64,000 nucleotides of DNA from Microvirga zambiensis WSM3693 (GCF_016735695.1 NZ_JAERQD010000014.1:1-64000); one strand, 5' to 3'. Counted from the first letter of the stretch, positions 19,107-30,286 are shown. Numbers and translations: made by a program. Notes: generated by a model from the sequence alone, not told the origin.

Positions 19107-20252
19107 TTAGGCCCGATCCTGATTGAAGTGATCCATCATCTCGGCCCGCGGCCGGCGGCGCGTGAGCGCGATGAGAAAGCCCATGCCGAGGGCGAGCGAG
19201 AGCAGCGACGAGCCGCCATAGGAGATGAAGGGCAGCGTCATGCCCTTGGCCGGCATGAGGTGCACGTTCACCATCATGTTGATGCAGGCCTGCAGGCCGA
19301 ACATGAAGATCAGGCCCGTGGCCGCGAGGCGGCAGAACGTGTCCTCGTTGCGGCGCGCAAGGCTTAAGCCGCGCAGCACGATGAAGGCGAAGACGATGAG
19401 CAGCGCGATGCACACGACGATGCCGAACTCCTCCGCCGTGACGGCGAAGATGAAGTCGGTATGCGCATCGGGCAGGATGCGCTTGACCGAGCCCTCGCCC
19501 GGACCGCGCCCGAGCCAGCCACCGCGAGAGAACGACTCCATCGCCGTGTCGACCTGGAAGGTGTCGCCGGAATCCTTGTCGAGGAAGCGCTCGATTCGGG
19601 CACGCACGTGCGGCAGGAATTCATAGGCCGCAACGATGCCGACGAGGCCGGCGCCGCCGAGGCCCATCACCCAGAACCAGTGCAGGCCGGCGACGAAGAA
19701 CAGGCCGCACCACACGATGGTGACGAGCATGGTCTGGCCGAAATCCGGCTGGAGAATGAGGGGAATGATCGTGGCAGGCAGAAGCATAAAGGCGAGCAGC
19801 GTGCCCGGCACGTCCTTGCGCCGCGCGCCCTCCGAGAAGGCCCAGGCGGAGAGCACCACGAAAGCGGGCTTCACGAATTCGGACGGCTGCAGGCCGAGCG
19901 GGCCGATCATGATCCAGCGATGCGCACCCTTGATCTCGGGACCGTACTGGAACGCCAGCAGAATCATCACCATGCCCACCGCGTAGACCAGCAGGGCCAG
20001 TCGCCTCAAATGGCGCAGGGACAGGAACGAGACCGTGACCATGATGCACAGGGCCGGGACGAGGAACATCACCTGCCGGTTCACGAAATGGAAGGTCGAG
20101 AGGCCGAGCCGCTCCGCGACCGGCGGACCGCCGGCCATGAGGAAGACGAGGCCCGCCAGCATGAGGATGGCGAGGCCTGCGAGCAGCAGACGGTCGACCG
20201 TCCACCACCAATCGCCGAAAGCCGAGCGTTCCGCGCGAGACACCATCTTCAA
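19107..20252 (-). CDS. ftsW: FtsW, SEDS-family septal peptidoglycan glycosyltransferase
   Basis: A 381-residue polytopic SEDS protein with about ten membrane segments. The conserved motif near residues 172-176 (LQPDFGQTM) and the C-terminal [18 protein letters not shown] are present. It polymerises lipid II at the septum together with FtsI, encoded in the same operon. The ATG at 20252 overlaps the murD TGA by 4 bases. Confidence 0.96.
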   Translation of the reverse strand: MKMVSRAERSAFGDWWWTVDRLLLAGLAILMLAGLVFLMAGGPPVAERLGLSTFHFVNRQVMFLVPALCIMVTVSFLSLRHLRRLALLVYAVGMVMILLAFQYGPEIKGAHRWIMIGPLGLQPSEFVKPAFVVLSAWAFSEGARRKDVPGTLLAFMLLPATIIPLILQPDFGQTMLVTIVWCGLFFVAGLHWFWVMGLGGAGLVGIVAAYEFLPHVRARIERFLDKDSGDTFQVDTAMESFSRGGWLGRGPGEGSVKRILPDAHTDFIFAVTAEEFGIVVCIALLIVFAFIVLRGLSLARRNEDTFCRLAATGLIFMFGLQACINMMVNVHLMPAKGMTLPFISYGGSSLLSLALGMGFLIALTRRRPRAEMMDHFNQDRA

Positions 20253-21640
20253 GCCCCCTTGGCTTCGATGCCGGGTAAGGCCCGGACCAGATCGCGGAAA
20301 TGGTTTCCGCGCACTTCGTAATTGGGAAATTGATCGTAGGACGCGCAGGCCGGCGACAGCAGCACCACGGCAGCGCCTCCCAGCGCCCGCGCATCCGATG
20401 CCGCCTGTTCCACCGCCTTGTCGAGGGTGCCGCTGAAGACATGCGGCACCGCATCCCCGAGCGTCTTCGCAAACTGGTCGGACGCCGCGCCGATGAGATA
20501 GGCCTTGCGGATCTTGCGGAAATACGATGTCAGCGTCTCGATGCCACCTTCCTTCGACTTGCCGCCGAGGATCCAGAAGATGTCATCGAAGGACTTCAGC
20601 GCCTTCTCGGTGGAATCCGCGTTGGTGGCCTTCGAATCGTTGATGAAGAGGGTCTGCCCGATGCGGCCGACCTCCTCCATTCGATGCGGCAGGCCGGGAA
20701 AGGTGAGGAGAGCGGAGCGGATCTGCTCCGGAGAAACGTTGAGCGCCAGGGCGATGGCGACGGCCGCGGCAGCGTTCTGGGCGTTGTGCTCGCCGCGCAG
20801 CGAACCGATGCCAGAGAGATTTGCGATTGGTGCGGCATCAGTCCCGGTGACGCCGACAAGCGTTTCGCCATCCGCATAGACGCCTTTTCCGCTCAGCGGC
20901 TCGACCGAGACGCGGGCAACGTTCACGCCCCTCGCTTCGCAGGCGTCCGCAATCGCCCGGCTCATGGGATCGTCCACGCCGATGACCGCAAGCCCCGCCT
21001 TCGCCACCAGCCGCTCCTTGATGGCCGCGTAGAGCTCCATCGTCCCATGCCGGTCGATGTGATCCGGCGAGAGATTGAGATGCACGCCGATGGTGGGGTT
21101 AAGCGAGGGCGCAAGATCGATCTGGAACGAGGAGCACTCGATCACGTGGATGCGGCTGTCGGAGGGCGGCTCGAGCGAGAGGATCGCGGTACCGATGTTG
21201 CCGCCCATCTGCACGTCGCGGCCGGCTTCGCGCAGGATATGCGCGATGAGCGCGGTCGTCGTCGACTTGCCGTTGGTGCCCGTGATCGCAATGAGCGGTG
21301 CGTTCGGTGCGATCTTCGCGCGCTCGCGGCAGAACAGCTCGATATCGCCGATGATCTCGACGCCGGCGTCCTTTGCCAGCGTCGCCGACCAATGCGGTTC
21401 GGGATGGGTCAGCGGCACGCCCGGTGAGAGAACGAAGGACGAGAAGCGCGACCAGTCAGCCTTGCGCAGATCGGCGGTTTCGATGCCCTTCGCCTCGGCC
21501 TCCGTCATCTTCGCCGGATTGTCGTCGCAGGCGATTACATGCGCCCCGCCCGCCTTCAGGGCAAGCGCCGTCGCCAGCCCGGATCCGCCGAGGCCGAAGA
21601 GAGCAACCGTTTTGCCGGCGAAGGTGGTGACGGGTGTCAT
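20249..21640 (-). CDS. murD: UDP-N-acetylmuramoyl-L-alanine--D-glutamate ligase MurD
   Basis: A 463-residue Mur ligase adding D-Glu to UDP-MurNAc-L-Ala. N-terminal [17 protein letters not shown] binds the uridine nucleotide, [13 protein letters not shown] is the ATP loop, and [13 protein letters not shown] and [11 protein letters not shown] are family signatures. The start [10 protein letters not shown] (21640) is chosen because a longer in-frame reading would overlap mraY and encode an arginine-rich, non-homologous extension. A 5-base gap separates it from mraY, and it overlaps ftsW by 4 bases. Confidence 0.96.
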   Translation of the reverse strand: MTPVTTFAGKTVALFGLGGSGLATALALKAGGAHVIACDDNPAKMTEAEAKGIETADLRKADWSRFSSFVLSPGVPLTHPEPHWSATLAKDAGVEIIGDIELFCRERAKIAPNAPLIAITGTNGKSTTTALIAHILREAGRDVQMGGNIGTAILSLEPPSDSRIHVIECSSFQIDLAPSLNPTIGVHLNLSPDHIDRHGTMELYAAIKERLVAKAGLAVIGVDDPMSRAIADACEARGVNVARVSVEPLSGKGVYADGETLVGVTGTDAAPIANLSGIGSLRGEHNAQNAAAAVAIALALNVSPEQIRSALLTFPGLPHRMEEVGRIGQTLFINDSKATNADSTEKALKSFDDIFWILGGKSKEGGIETLTSYFRKIRKAYLIGAASDQFAKTLGDAVPHVFSGTLDKAVEQAASDARALGGAAVVLLSPACASYDQFPNYEVRGNHFRDLVRALPGIEAKGA

Positions 21641-21645
21641 GCGCC

Positions 21646-22731
21646 TTACCGCAGCTTGAGGGTGGCGAGGCCGGTGAGCGCCAGCACGACGGCGATGATC
21701 CAGAACCGGATCACCACCTGCGGCTCGGTCCAGCCCAGCTGCTCGAAATGGTGGTGGATCGGCGCCATCTTGAAGACGCGCTTGCCGGTGAGCTTGAATG
21801 ACGTCACCTGAATGATCACCGACATGATCTCCAGCACGAAGAGGCCGCCGACGATGGCGAGCACGAACTCGTGCTTGGCGGCCACCGCGATGGCACCGAG
21901 CATGCCGCCGAGCGCGAGCGAGCCCGTGTCGCCCATGAAGATCTGCGCCGGCGGCGCGTTGAACCACAGGAAGCCCAATCCCGCGCCGATGAGCGCGCCG
22001 CAGAGCACGGCGAGCTCGCCGGTGCCGGGAATGAAATGGATCTGCAGGTAGTTGGAGAACACCGCATTACCGGCGAGATAGGCGATGAAGCCGAAGGTGC
22101 CGGCGGCGATCATCACCGGCACGATGGCAAGCCCGTCGAGACCGTCCGTGATGTTCACCGCATTGCCCGCGCCCACGATCACGAAGGCGGCGAAGACGAT
22201 GTAGAACCAGCCGAGATTGAAGATCAGGTCCTTCGAGAAGGGCAGAGCCAGCTTGTTGGCAAGGCCCGGTGTCGCCATGTAGGAGATCGCGATGCAGGCG
22301 ATCGCCGCGATCAGCGCCTCGATGGCGAGGCGCGAGCGGCCGGAAAAGCCTTTGTGCGACTGCTTCGTCACCTTGAGATAATCGTCATAAAAGCCGATGG
22401 CGCCGAAGCCTACGGTCACGAACAGCACGATCCAGACATAGTGGTTTTCGAGATTGGCCCAGAGCAGGGTCGAAATCAGCACGCCGGCGAGGATCATCAA
22501 TCCGCCCATGGTGGGCGTGCCGCGCTTGGTCAGCAGATGCGATTGCGGGCCGTCCTCGCGGATCGGCTGGCCCTTGCCCTGGCGCAAGCGCAGCAGAGAG
22601 ATCATCCACGGACCGAACAGAAAGACGAGCAGGAAGGCGGTGGCCGTCGCGCCGCCGGTGCGGAACGTGATGTAGCGGAAGACATTGAGGGGGCTGAAAT
22701 AGGGGCTGAACTCAGCCAACCAGGTCAACAT
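21646..22731 (-). CDS. mraY: Phospho-N-acetylmuramoyl-pentapeptide transferase MraY
   Basis: A 361-residue integral membrane enzyme with about ten membrane segments that makes lipid I on undecaprenyl phosphate. Signatures are the acidic [15 protein letters not shown] loop, [13 protein letters not shown] with the catalytic Asp, [15 protein letters not shown], and the C-terminal MAPIHHHFE. It lies 3 bases after murF and 5 bases before murD. Confidence 0.98.
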   Translation of the reverse strand: MLTWLAEFSPYFSPLNVFRYITFRTGGATATAFLLVFLFGPWMISLLRLRQGKGQPIREDGPQSHLLTKRGTPTMGGLMILAGVLISTLLWANLENHYVWIVLFVTVGFGAIGFYDDYLKVTKQSHKGFSGRSRLAIEALIAAIACIAISYMATPGLANKLALPFSKDLIFNLGWFYIVFAAFVIVGAGNAVNITDGLDGLAIVPVMIAAGTFGFIAYLAGNAVFSNYLQIHFIPGTGELAVLCGALIGAGLGFLWFNAPPAQIFMGDTGSLALGGMLGAIAVAAKHEFVLAIVGGLFVLEIMSVIIQVTSFKLTGKRVFKMAPIHHHFEQLGWTEPQVVIRFWIIAVVLALTGLATLKLR

Positions 22732-22734
22732 CGG

Positions 22735-24168
22735 TCATCCTTTCAGCGCGTTGGCGGCAGGGCCCGCGCCGTAACTGTCTTTCAGAGCCTTGACGATCAA
22801 GGCCATCTTCATGCTGAGCGAACCCTTGACGGTGACGGCATCGCCAGGACGCACGGCCGCGCGGACCGCATCGATCAGCGCGGCTGATGTCTGGGCATGC
22901 GCTGCGACCTTCGCCTTCGGAAGGGCATCGACGAGGCTCTGCATCAGGGGTCCGGCGGCGAACACCAGATCGATCTTGTTCGTCTCGACCGCTTCCGCCA
23001 GCTCGGCGTGCAGGCGTGGGCCTGTCTCGCCCAGTTCCTTCATGTCGCCGAGAACCGCGATGCGCCGGGCGCCGCGGCCGAGTTCCACCGCGCCGAGATT
23101 GGCGAGCGCCGCGCGCATGGAAGCCGGGTTGGCGTTGTAGCTCTCGTCGATCAGCAGGACCTCGCGGTCACCGACAGCGAGCATGGTGCGCTCGCCGCGC
23201 CCGACCGGCGGCTTCAGTTCGGCAAAGGATAGAGCCACGAGTGCGAGATCGGCACCGAGCGCATGGGAGGCTGCAAGCACGCTCAGGGAATTGAGCGCGA
23301 TGTGCCGGCCCGCCGTGCCGATCCTGTAGGTCAGAGGCTGACCGAAGATCGTGGCATCGACGATGGAATGATCGGGCTTCACGATGATGCGGTGCGCGCG
23401 GACATCCGCCGTCTCATGCTCGCCGAAGGTGACGACGCGGCCCGCCGCAGAGGCGTAGGCATGGGCGCGCATGCGCTCGAAATAGGCGTTGTCGCGGCTG
23501 ATGACCGCCGTGCCGCCGGGCTCGAGGCCGGAAAAGATCTCGCCCTTGGCATCGGCGATGCCCCAGAGCGAGGGGAAGAATTCGATATGGACAGGCTCGA
23601 TGGTGGTGATCACGGCCACATGCGGGCGGACCATGCCGGTGAGCGGCAGGATCTCATGCGCATGGTTCATGCCGATCTCGAACACGCCGAACTCGGTTTC
23701 CCGCGGCATGCGGGCGAGCGTCAGCGGCACGCCCCAATGATTGTTGTAGGACGCCACCGATGCATGCGTCACGCCCTGGCGGGAGAGCGCAAGTCGCATC
23801 GCCTCCTTCGTGCCGGTCTTGCCGACCGAGCCGGTGATGGCGACGATCTTCGCATCCGTGCGCCTGCGCGCAGCGCGGCCCATCCGGCGCATGGCGTCGA
23901 GCACGTCCGGAACGACGATCAGCCTGTCGGAACCGGCAAAGGTGGGAGCCTTTTCCTCGGATACGATTGCGGCGGAAGCGCCCTTCTCCAGCGCCGCCTG
24001 CACGAAATCGTGCCCGTCATGCACATCGCCCTTGATGGCGAAGTAGAGATCGCCCGGCTCGAGCGTGCGCGTGTCGATGGAGGCACCGGTCGCCTGCGCG
24101 AAGCCGCCGCCGATCCGCGCGCCGGTGGCGGCTGCGATCTCGTCTCTTGTCCAAAGGGGCGAATTCAT
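22735..24168 (-). CDS. murF: UDP-N-acetylmuramoyl-tripeptide--D-alanyl-D-alanine ligase MurF
   Basis: A 477-residue Mur ligase that adds the D-Ala-D-Ala made by Ddl to the UDP-MurNAc-tripeptide. The ATP loop is AITGSVGKTGTKEA near residue 110, followed by FEIGMNHAHEI in the central domain and DESYNANPASMRAAL in the C-terminal domain. The ATG overlaps the murE TGA by 4 bases (24165-24168). Confidence 0.97.
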   Translation of the reverse strand: MNSPLWTRDEIAAATGARIGGGFAQATGASIDTRTLEPGDLYFAIKGDVHDGHDFVQAALEKGASAAIVSEEKAPTFAGSDRLIVVPDVLDAMRRMGRAARRRTDAKIVAITGSVGKTGTKEAMRLALSRQGVTHASVASYNNHWGVPLTLARMPRETEFGVFEIGMNHAHEILPLTGMVRPHVAVITTIEPVHIEFFPSLWGIADAKGEIFSGLEPGGTAVISRDNAYFERMRAHAYASAAGRVVTFGEHETADVRAHRIIVKPDHSIVDATIFGQPLTYRIGTAGRHIALNSLSVLAASHALGADLALVALSFAELKPPVGRGERTMLAVGDREVLLIDESYNANPASMRAALANLGAVELGRGARRIAVLGDMKELGETGPRLHAELAEAVETNKIDLVFAAGPLMQSLVDALPKAKVAAHAQTSAALIDAVRAAVRPGDAVTVKGSLSMKMALIVKALKDSYGAGPAANALKG

Positions 24169-25634
24169 CCCTGCCTCTCCGCAATGGCCGCCCGGACCTC
24201 GTCATGGTCCGAGAACGGCAGGGTCCGGTCGCCGATGATTTGGCCGGTTTCATGACCTTTGCCGGCCACGACCAGAATATCGCCCGTCTGAAGCTCCCTG
24301 ACGGCGGTGCGGATGGCTTGAGCGCGGTCGCCGATCTCGCGCGCTCCAGGAGCGCCTTTCAGCACCTCGGCGCGGATGGAGGCTGGATCCTCGGAGCGAG
24401 GATTATCGTCCGTGACGATGACCACATCTGCCTTGTCGTGGGCAATGCGTCCCATGAGCGGCCGTTTTCCCCGATCCCGGTCGCCGCCGCAGCCGACGAC
24501 GCAGAACAGCTTTCCCTTCACGAAAGGCCGCAGGGCATCGAGCACATGAGCGAGCGCGTCGGGCTTGTGCGCGTAATCGACGATGCAGATGGCGCCGTCG
24601 ATATCGCCGACCTGCTCGAGGCGCCCCGACACGCCTTTCAGGTTCCTGAATCCTTCAAAGACCTCGGCCGCCCTGCCCTCGCCTTCGACCGCGAGCACGA
24701 GGCCGGCGGCAACGAGGGCGTTCTCGACCTGGAAGGCGCCGAGAAGCGGCAATTTGGTACGGAACGTCTGCCCGAAAGCCTCCACGGTGAGAATTTGGGT
24801 AAAGCCTTCGGTGCGTGTCTCGACCAGGCGCAGGGTTTCGCCCGTGCTCCCGGTGGTGACAAGCTTCAGGCCGCGATCGCGCACGCCCTGCAGGAAGACG
24901 TCCGCATAGGGTCCGTCGGCATTGATGACAGCCGGCGCATCGCCCGGCAGAAGCGTGTCGAACAGGCGCATCTTCGCCTTGGCATAAGCCTCCGTCGTCG
25001 CGTGATAGTCGAGATGGTCGCGGCCGAGATTGGTGAAGCCCGCAGCATCGAGGCGCACGCCGTCGAGGCGGCGTTGGTCGATGCCGTGGGAAGAGGCTTC
25101 CATCGCAAGGCGCGTCACGCCGTCCTTCGCCAAGCGGTCGAAGCTCTCGTGCAGGGAGATCGGGTCCGGCGTCGTCAGCGAGCCATAGGCCGCACCGTCC
25201 GAGGTGATGATGCCGAGCGTGCCGACGCTCGCCGACTTGTAGCCCAGATGCGCGAAAAGCTGGCGAGTGAAATCGGCGACCGAGCTCTTGCCGCTCGTCC
25301 CCGTGACGGCGACGATCTTTTCCGGCTGCTTCGGATAGAAGCGCGATGCCGCGAGCGCGAGCGCCTGGCGCACGTCGTCGACCTGCACATAGGCCACATG
25401 ACCCGGCAGATCCGCGGGACGCGCAGCCTCGCCGACGATAGCGACGGCGCCGGCGGCGAGAGCCTGCGGCACGAAGCTCATGCCATCCACCTTCGTGCCG
25501 GGCACGGCGAAGAACAGCGTCCCCTGCTCGACCTTGCGGCTGTCCGAGGCGATCTTCGAAACGGAAAGCGAGGCCTCCTTGTGGCCCCGCGCTTCAGCGA
25601 CCAGGTCGCCGAGATGCCTGGTGGACGCGCTCAT
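24165..25634 (-). CDS. murE: MurE, probably meso-diaminopimelate-adding UDP-MurNAc-dipeptide ligase
   Basis: A 489-residue Mur ligase. The ATP loop is VTGTSGKSSVADF near residue 115. The C-terminal domain contains TDDNPRSEDP, whose DNPR motif is the recognised mark of enzymes specific for meso-diaminopimelate rather than lysine. This agrees with a Gram-negative DAP-type wall. The ATG overlaps the ftsI stop by 4 bases. Confidence 0.97.
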   Translation of the reverse strand: MSASTRHLGDLVAEARGHKEASLSVSKIASDSRKVEQGTLFFAVPGTKVDGMSFVPQALAAGAVAIVGEAARPADLPGHVAYVQVDDVRQALALAASRFYPKQPEKIVAVTGTSGKSSVADFTRQLFAHLGYKSASVGTLGIITSDGAAYGSLTTPDPISLHESFDRLAKDGVTRLAMEASSHGIDQRRLDGVRLDAAGFTNLGRDHLDYHATTEAYAKAKMRLFDTLLPGDAPAVINADGPYADVFLQGVRDRGLKLVTTGSTGETLRLVETRTEGFTQILTVEAFGQTFRTKLPLLGAFQVENALVAAGLVLAVEGEGRAAEVFEGFRNLKGVSGRLEQVGDIDGAICIVDYAHKPDALAHVLDALRPFVKGKLFCVVGCGGDRDRGKRPLMGRIAHDKADVVIVTDDNPRSEDPASIRAEVLKGAPGAREIGDRAQAIRTAVRELQTGDILVVAGKGHETGQIIGDRTLPFSDHDEVRAAIAERQG

Positions 25635-27406
25635 CGGTTGCTGCCCCAGGCGCCGAGGCGCGACATGAGCGGGAAGGGCTGCGACGGCGGCTCGAAGCGC
25701 GGCGGAACGCCAAGCAGCGGAGCAACGCGCTCGATCACGTTGCCGGTGACCGGGCCTGCATTCCAGCCCGCGGTCGAGAAGCCATAGGTGCCCTCCACCG
25801 CCTGCGGCTCGTCCATGATCGTCAGGAACACGTATTTCGGCTTGTCCGCCGGTACCACCGCCGTGAAGGTGGTGAAGTTCTTGTTCTTGGCATAGCGGCC
25901 GTTGATGACTTTTTCGGCGGTGCCGGTCTTGCCGCCGACGAAGAAGCCGGCGATGGAGGCCGAACCTGCCGAGCCTTCCGGCGTCGAGGCATTGAGGCGC
26001 ATCACGTAGCGCATCGCCTCGCTCGTCTCGGGCTTCAGAACCTGCATGGCGTTCTGCCGCGCCTCTTCCGCATTCCGCTTCAAGAAGGTCGGCTTGATCA
26101 TCACGCCGCCATTGACGAGAGCACCGACCGCCATGAGAGCCTGGAGCGGCGCGACGGCAAGGCCGTGACCGAAGGCGATGGTCATGGTGTTGAGCTCGCC
26201 CCAGCGCGGCGGGACGATCGGCAGGGCGTTTTCCGGCAGCTCCGTCTCGAGACGCGTGAGCTGGCCCATCTTGCGCAGGAAGGCCTTGTGCCCCTCGACG
26301 CCGATGCCGAGCGCCATGCGCGCGGTGCCGATATTGGAGGAATGCACGAAGACTTCCGGCGTGGTCAGAACGCGGCGTGTCGGATGGTAGTCGCCGATGG
26401 TGAATTTGCCGTAGCGCAGGCCCGAGCGCGCATCGAAGCTCGAATTGATGTTGTACTTGCCGGAATCGAGCGCCATGGCGACCGTCAATGCCTTGAAGGT
26501 CGAGCCCATCTCGAACACGCCGACATTGATGCGGTTGATCCGGTCCTTCTCGAGTGCGTCGACCGGGTTGTTGGGATCATAGTCCGGCAGCGACACGAGA
26601 GCGATGATCTCGCCCGTGTTCACGTCGAGGACCGCGCCTGCCGTGGCCTTCGCCTTGAACTTCGCCATGCCTTTCGCGAGCTCGTCGCGAAGCGCGTGTT
26701 GCACGCGCAGGTCGAGCGAGAGTTGCACGGGCTTGAGATCCGCGGCGGAGATGTTGAAGCCCGCGCCGTTGAGATCCTGCAGGCCCATGCTGTCGATATA
26801 TTTCTCCATCCCGGCGATGCCCACGTTGTCCACGTTGGCGAAGCCGAGCACGTGGGCCGCAGCCTCCGCGTTCGGGTAGACGCGCTTGTTCTCGGGCAGG
26901 AAGCCGACGCCGGGGATGCCGAGGCGATGCACTTCCGCCTGCTGGCGCGGCGTGATCTCGCGCTTGACCCAGACGAAGCCTTTCTTGGTGCCGAGCTTGT
27001 TGCGCAGGTCCGTGGCGTCGAGATCCGGCAGCACGGCGGTCAGAAGCTCGACCGCCTCGTCCTTGTCGATGATGTTGCGCGGCTCGGCGAAGACCGAGAC
27101 CATCTTCACGTCGGTGGCCAAAACCTCGCCGTTGCGGTCGACGATGTCGGGACGGGCGGCGGAAATCTCGGAGGAAGCGGCGCGGCGCACTTCGCTGGTG
27201 TTCTCGCTCGTCACGGCGAGAAAGACGAGCCGTCCGCCGATCAGGCTGAACAGGCCGACGAAGCAGGCTGCGGCCAAGCCGACGCGCGAGGTGCTCTTGT
27301 CGTGGCGCAGGCGAAAAAGCTCACGGGCATGACCGAGCACGCCGCGCTTCTGCGCTACAGTCCTGCCCTGCCATTCGGTTTGTTGCTCTTGCGACACGAG
27401 GCTCAC
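25631..27406 (-). CDS. ftsI: FtsI (PBP3), septal peptidoglycan transpeptidase
   Basis: A 591-residue class B penicillin-binding protein. A cytoplasmic tail and one membrane segment (AACFVGLFSLIGGRLVFLA) precede a dimerisation domain and the transpeptidase domain with STFK (active-site Ser), SSN and KTGTAEK motifs. I chose the GTG at 27406 because it overlaps the ftsL TGA (GTGA), the pattern at most junctions here. A longer in-frame reading from 27637 would add 77 Pro/Arg-rich residues lying wholly over ftsL. FtsI cross-links septal wall with FtsW. Confidence 0.95.
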   Translation of the reverse strand: MSLVSQEQQTEWQGRTVAQKRGVLGHARELFRLRHDKSTSRVGLAAACFVGLFSLIGGRLVFLAVTSENTSEVRRAASSEISAARPDIVDRNGEVLATDVKMVSVFAEPRNIIDKDEAVELLTAVLPDLDATDLRNKLGTKKGFVWVKREITPRQQAEVHRLGIPGVGFLPENKRVYPNAEAAAHVLGFANVDNVGIAGMEKYIDSMGLQDLNGAGFNISAADLKPVQLSLDLRVQHALRDELAKGMAKFKAKATAGAVLDVNTGEIIALVSLPDYDPNNPVDALEKDRINRINVGVFEMGSTFKALTVAMALDSGKYNINSSFDARSGLRYGKFTIGDYHPTRRVLTTPEVFVHSSNIGTARMALGIGVEGHKAFLRKMGQLTRLETELPENALPIVPPRWGELNTMTIAFGHGLAVAPLQALMAVGALVNGGVMIKPTFLKRNAEEARQNAMQVLKPETSEAMRYVMRLNASTPEGSAGSASIAGFFVGGKTGTAEKVINGRYAKNKNFTTFTAVVPADKPKYVFLTIMDEPQAVEGTYGFSTAGWNAGPVTGNVIERVAPLLGVPPRFEPPSQPFPLMSRLGAWGSNR

Positions 27407-27798
27407 CGTCTCGGGGTTTGGGTCGTCGGGGTACGGGCGTCCGAGCTTCGATCCTTCGGCGTCGCCGTCGGCTCGAGAAGTCCGAGCGCTTCGAGCTTGC
27501 GGCCGATCTCGTCCTCGCGCGAGGGCCGGTTCGGCAGGTCGGACAGGCGCGCGAGCTGCTGGATCTTGAGAGGCTGGAGATCGAGATGCTTGTCCACCGC
27601 CTCCTGGAGGCGATCGGGACGGTCGAGATATTGCCACTCGGCCTGCAGCACCGCGATGGCCTCGCGCTCGCGGCTGACCTGCGATTTCAGCTTCGCCACC
27701 TGCTCGACGTAGAAGAGCGTCTCATATTTGATCGAATAGGCATAGCCTGCCGATGCGATGAGGGCGGAGATCGCGATGATGTGGAGCAGCCTGATCAT
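27403..27798 (-). CDS. ftsL: Cell division protein FtsL
   Basis: A 131-residue bitopic protein: one N-terminal membrane segment ([22 protein letters not shown]), then a periplasmic heptad-like coiled coil ([25 protein letters not shown]) and a conserved [18 protein letters not shown] stretch typical of alphaproteobacterial FtsL. The last 40 residues are polar and Pro/Thr-rich. FtsL forms the FtsQLB complex that activates FtsWI. It overlaps rsmH and ftsI by 4 bases each. Confidence 0.9.
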   Translation of the reverse strand: MIRLLHIIAISALIASAGYAYSIKYETLFYVEQVAKLKSQVSREREAIAVLQAEWQYLDRPDRLQEAVDKHLDLQPLKIQQLARLSDLPNRPSREDEIGRKLEALGLLEPTATPKDRSSDARTPTTQTPRR

Positions 27799-28844
27799 CG
27801 GCGCCCTCCCCGTTTCTCGGCTGTCTGCGGAAGCTCGGCCAGCATGGTGATGGCACTCAAGGGTTCCTGCGGCGGCGTTTCCGTGCGGGCGCCGGCGCGG
27901 AGCTTTGCCGAGCGCGCCCGTGGGTTCTGCGCCATTTCCTGGTCGCTCGGCCCCACCGGTCCCCGTGTAACCGCGTCGAATGTAGGCTCGGGTGCCGCTG
28001 CCGTCGGCAGGTGGCGCGAGCCCGCCGGCGCACGGCCGGTGCGAGCCGTGAAGAACTGCTTCACGATGCGGTCTTCGAGGGAATGGAACGTCACGACGAC
28101 GAGGCGCCCGCCCGGCTTCAGGATGCGCTCCGCCGCATGCAGCGCGCGCACGAGTTCGCCGAGCTCGTCGTTGACGGCGATGCGTAAGCCCTGGAACACG
28201 CGCGTGGCGGGGTGAATGCCGCCCGGCTCCTGGCGGATGAGCGACGCGACGAGATCGGCGAGCTGCCGCGTGGTTTCGAAGGGCTGGCGCCGTCGCGCTT
28301 CGATGACGGCGCGGGCAACTGCGCGGGCGCGGCGTTCTTCGCCGTAATGGTAGAAGATGTCGGCGAGCTCGGCCTCGGAGGATTCGTTGACGAGATCCGC
28401 CGCGCTCGGGCCGCTTTGCTCCATGCGCATGTCGAGCGGCCCCTCGTTGCGGAACGAGAAGCCGCGCTCGGCCTGATCGAGCTGCATGGACGACACGCCG
28501 ATATCGAGCACGACGCCGTCGACCGCATCGAAGCCCTGCCCGCGCGCGATCTCATCGAGGTCGCCGAAGCGTCCCGGCACGAGCATCAGCCGCTTCTTGA
28601 ATTTGGACGACAGCGAAGCTCCGCCCGCGATCGCATCGGGATCGCGGTCGATGGCAACGACCTTGTTCTGCTGATGAGCATCGAGGATGGCGCGCGTGTA
28701 GCCGCCTGCGCCGAATGTTCCATCGATGAAGACGCCGCCGCTCTTCGCATCGAGCGCCGTGAGAACCTCCGCCAGGAGAACGGGAACGTGACGGGACAGT
28801 CCGCCAGCGGCTCCGGCTCCTGGGCCGTCGCCGCGTCCCGTCAT
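27795..28844 (-). CDS. rsmH: 16S rRNA (cytosine(1402)-N(4))-methyltransferase RsmH
   Basis: A 349-residue SAM-dependent methyltransferase (formerly MraW) that modifies C1402 of 16S rRNA. Motifs: [13 protein letters not shown], the SAM-binding [54 protein letters not shown] and [15 protein letters not shown]. The start MTGRGDG (28844) is preferred because its ATG overlaps the mraZ TGA (ATGA). A longer in-frame reading would run through mraZ and is not homologous. Confidence 0.96.
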   Translation of the reverse strand: MTGRGDGPGAGAAGGLSRHVPVLLAEVLTALDAKSGGVFIDGTFGAGGYTRAILDAHQQNKVVAIDRDPDAIAGGASLSSKFKKRLMLVPGRFGDLDEIARGQGFDAVDGVVLDIGVSSMQLDQAERGFSFRNEGPLDMRMEQSGPSAADLVNESSEAELADIFYHYGEERRARAVARAVIEARRRQPFETTRQLADLVASLIRQEPGGIHPATRVFQGLRIAVNDELGELVRALHAAERILKPGGRLVVVTFHSLEDRIVKQFFTARTGRAPAGSRHLPTAAAPEPTFDAVTRGPVGPSDQEMAQNPRARSAKLRAGARTETPPQEPLSAITMLAELPQTAEKRGGRR

Positions 28845-29338
28845 CGCTCCCGTACTCCTGGTGAGGTGTTCTGCACTGTACGCGACTCCATCATTCGACT
28901 TCCCAACGTCTTCTTCAGGTCTCTGACCTTCGTGCGCGCCTCCTCCAGATGCGCACGGAAGCGTTCGGGCTCCCAAATCTGGAACTTGTGACCGAGTCCG
29001 ACGAACGTCACCGTATCGCCGATCCCGGCATGCACTTTTACCGTATCCGTCAGGATGACACGCCCTTCCGGATCGACCTTCAGAATCTCGCTTGTCCCGA
29101 ACAACGCCGTCGACAGCTGATCCCGCTCGTCCGAATAGGGCGACAGCGTCGACAAAAACGCATCGATCTCGTTCAGAAGCACGTTGCCGCCTGCGTCCAA
29201 GGCCGGCGAGTCGAGCGCCGGATGCACGTAGAGTCCCTCGAATCCGTCCTTGGCCAACACGGCCCGGAAGGATGCGGGGATCGAGACGCGACCCTTCGAA
29301 TCCAACTTGTTCGTAAAATTGGACACGAAGCGGTTCAT
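28841..29338 (-). CDS. mraZ: Transcriptional regulator MraZ
   Basis: A 165-residue protein with two tandem SpoVT/AbrB-type swapped-hairpin halves: the first begins [16 protein letters not shown], the second [17 protein letters not shown] near residue 90. MraZ forms a ring-like oligomer that binds TGGG direct repeats and represses its own dcw operon. The C-terminal 35 residues are a basic tail longer than in E. coli MraZ. It is the first gene of the cluster, with matching repeats at 29484-29523. Confidence 0.95.
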   Translation of the reverse strand: MNRFVSNFTNKLDSKGRVSIPASFRAVLAKDGFEGLYVHPALDSPALDAGGNVLLNEIDAFLSTLSPYSDERDQLSTALFGTSEILKVDPEGRVILTDTVKVHAGIGDTVTFVGLGHKFQIWEPERFRAHLEEARTKVRDLKKTLGSRMMESRTVQNTSPGVRER

Positions 29339-29483
29339 TGGCCGCAGCTCGCACGCTCCTGATTGTCAGCCCCCCGGCGGATCTTGAGGATCCGCCACCC
29401 GCAGCCGGTGATGACGCTACGTTCCGAAGCAGCGCGTCAGCATCTCTTGAGTGCTTGACGCTCCCTTCGGAAGACACCGTCGA

Positions 29484-29523
29484 CGGGATGATTTGGGATA
29501 ACATGGGATAATATGGGCGTCAA
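29484..29523 (-). promoter_or_regulatory. MraZ-type operator: four 10-base direct repeats over the likely mraZ promoter
   Basis: On the plus strand four head-to-tail 10-base units occur: CGGGATGATT, TGGGATAACA, TGGGATAATA and TGGGCGTCAA. Three carry the exact TGGG core at 10-base spacing, the arrangement known for MraZ binding. On the minus strand TTGACG (29518-29523) with a 17-base spacer and TATCCC preceded by TG forms a possible extended -10 promoter inside the repeats. The surrounding 29339-29650 interval contains no gene; a small GGGCAA/TTGCCC hairpin lies at 29600-29615. Confidence 0.75.
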
Positions 29524-29650
29524 CGGAACGGGGATGGAGTGCACGCCTCATGGCATGTGTTCCCCATGAGACGCATTTACGGTTAATGAATCGTAAGCAG
29601 GGCAACGGTTTGCCCCGCTTTCTTGCAAATTCTAACCTGTGGAAAGATGG

Positions 29651-30033
<383 letters not shown>

Positions 30034-30039
30034 GTGCGG

Positions 30040-30068
30040 ATGTGGTGCCAAATGGCCCCTGCCGTCAA
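30040..30068 (-). promoter_or_regulatory. Possible rnpB promoter
   Basis: On the minus strand TTGACG (30063-30068) is followed by a 17-base spacer and CCACAT (30040-30045), 7-8 bases before the start of the RNase P RNA. The -35 is good; the -10 is weak, so this is tentative. Confidence 0.4.
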
Positions 30069-30125
30069 GGACATTCAATCGGCGATCGTGACTTAAGTTT
30101 GAGTCCCGATCGGGGTCGGCACGCC

Positions 30126-30286
30126 GTCATTCCGGAGCGCCGCAGGCGAACCCGACCCGAAGGGCCACACCGAAGGTGGGGAAACCCATAACCGCCGATG
30201 GTGCAGAAGAGGCGCGACGCTGGTCGCCCTTTTCTAAGATGTCGTGGTTATGGGTTCCGGGTTCCGCTGCGCGGCCCCGGAATGAC
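30126..30286. repeat. Large imperfect inverted repeat
   Basis: The left arm starts GTCATTCCGG and runs to ACCCATAACC (30193). The right arm runs from GGTTATGGGT (30246) to CCGGAATGAC (30286), with a GCTGCGCGGC-like segment inside. It looks like a dispersed intergenic element common in Rhizobiales and fills the gap between the transglycosylase gene and rnpB. Confidence 0.6.

Noticed and set aside
21641..21967. N-terminal extension of murD
   Set aside because: The in-frame extension overlaps mraY, is arginine-rich and lacks Mur ligase homology. The family start at 21640 fits the operon spacing.
28845..29504. N-terminal extension of rsmH through mraZ
   Set aside because: It covers mraZ and its operator in another frame and lacks homology. 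The ATG at 28844 overlaps the mraZ stop exactly as at other junctions.
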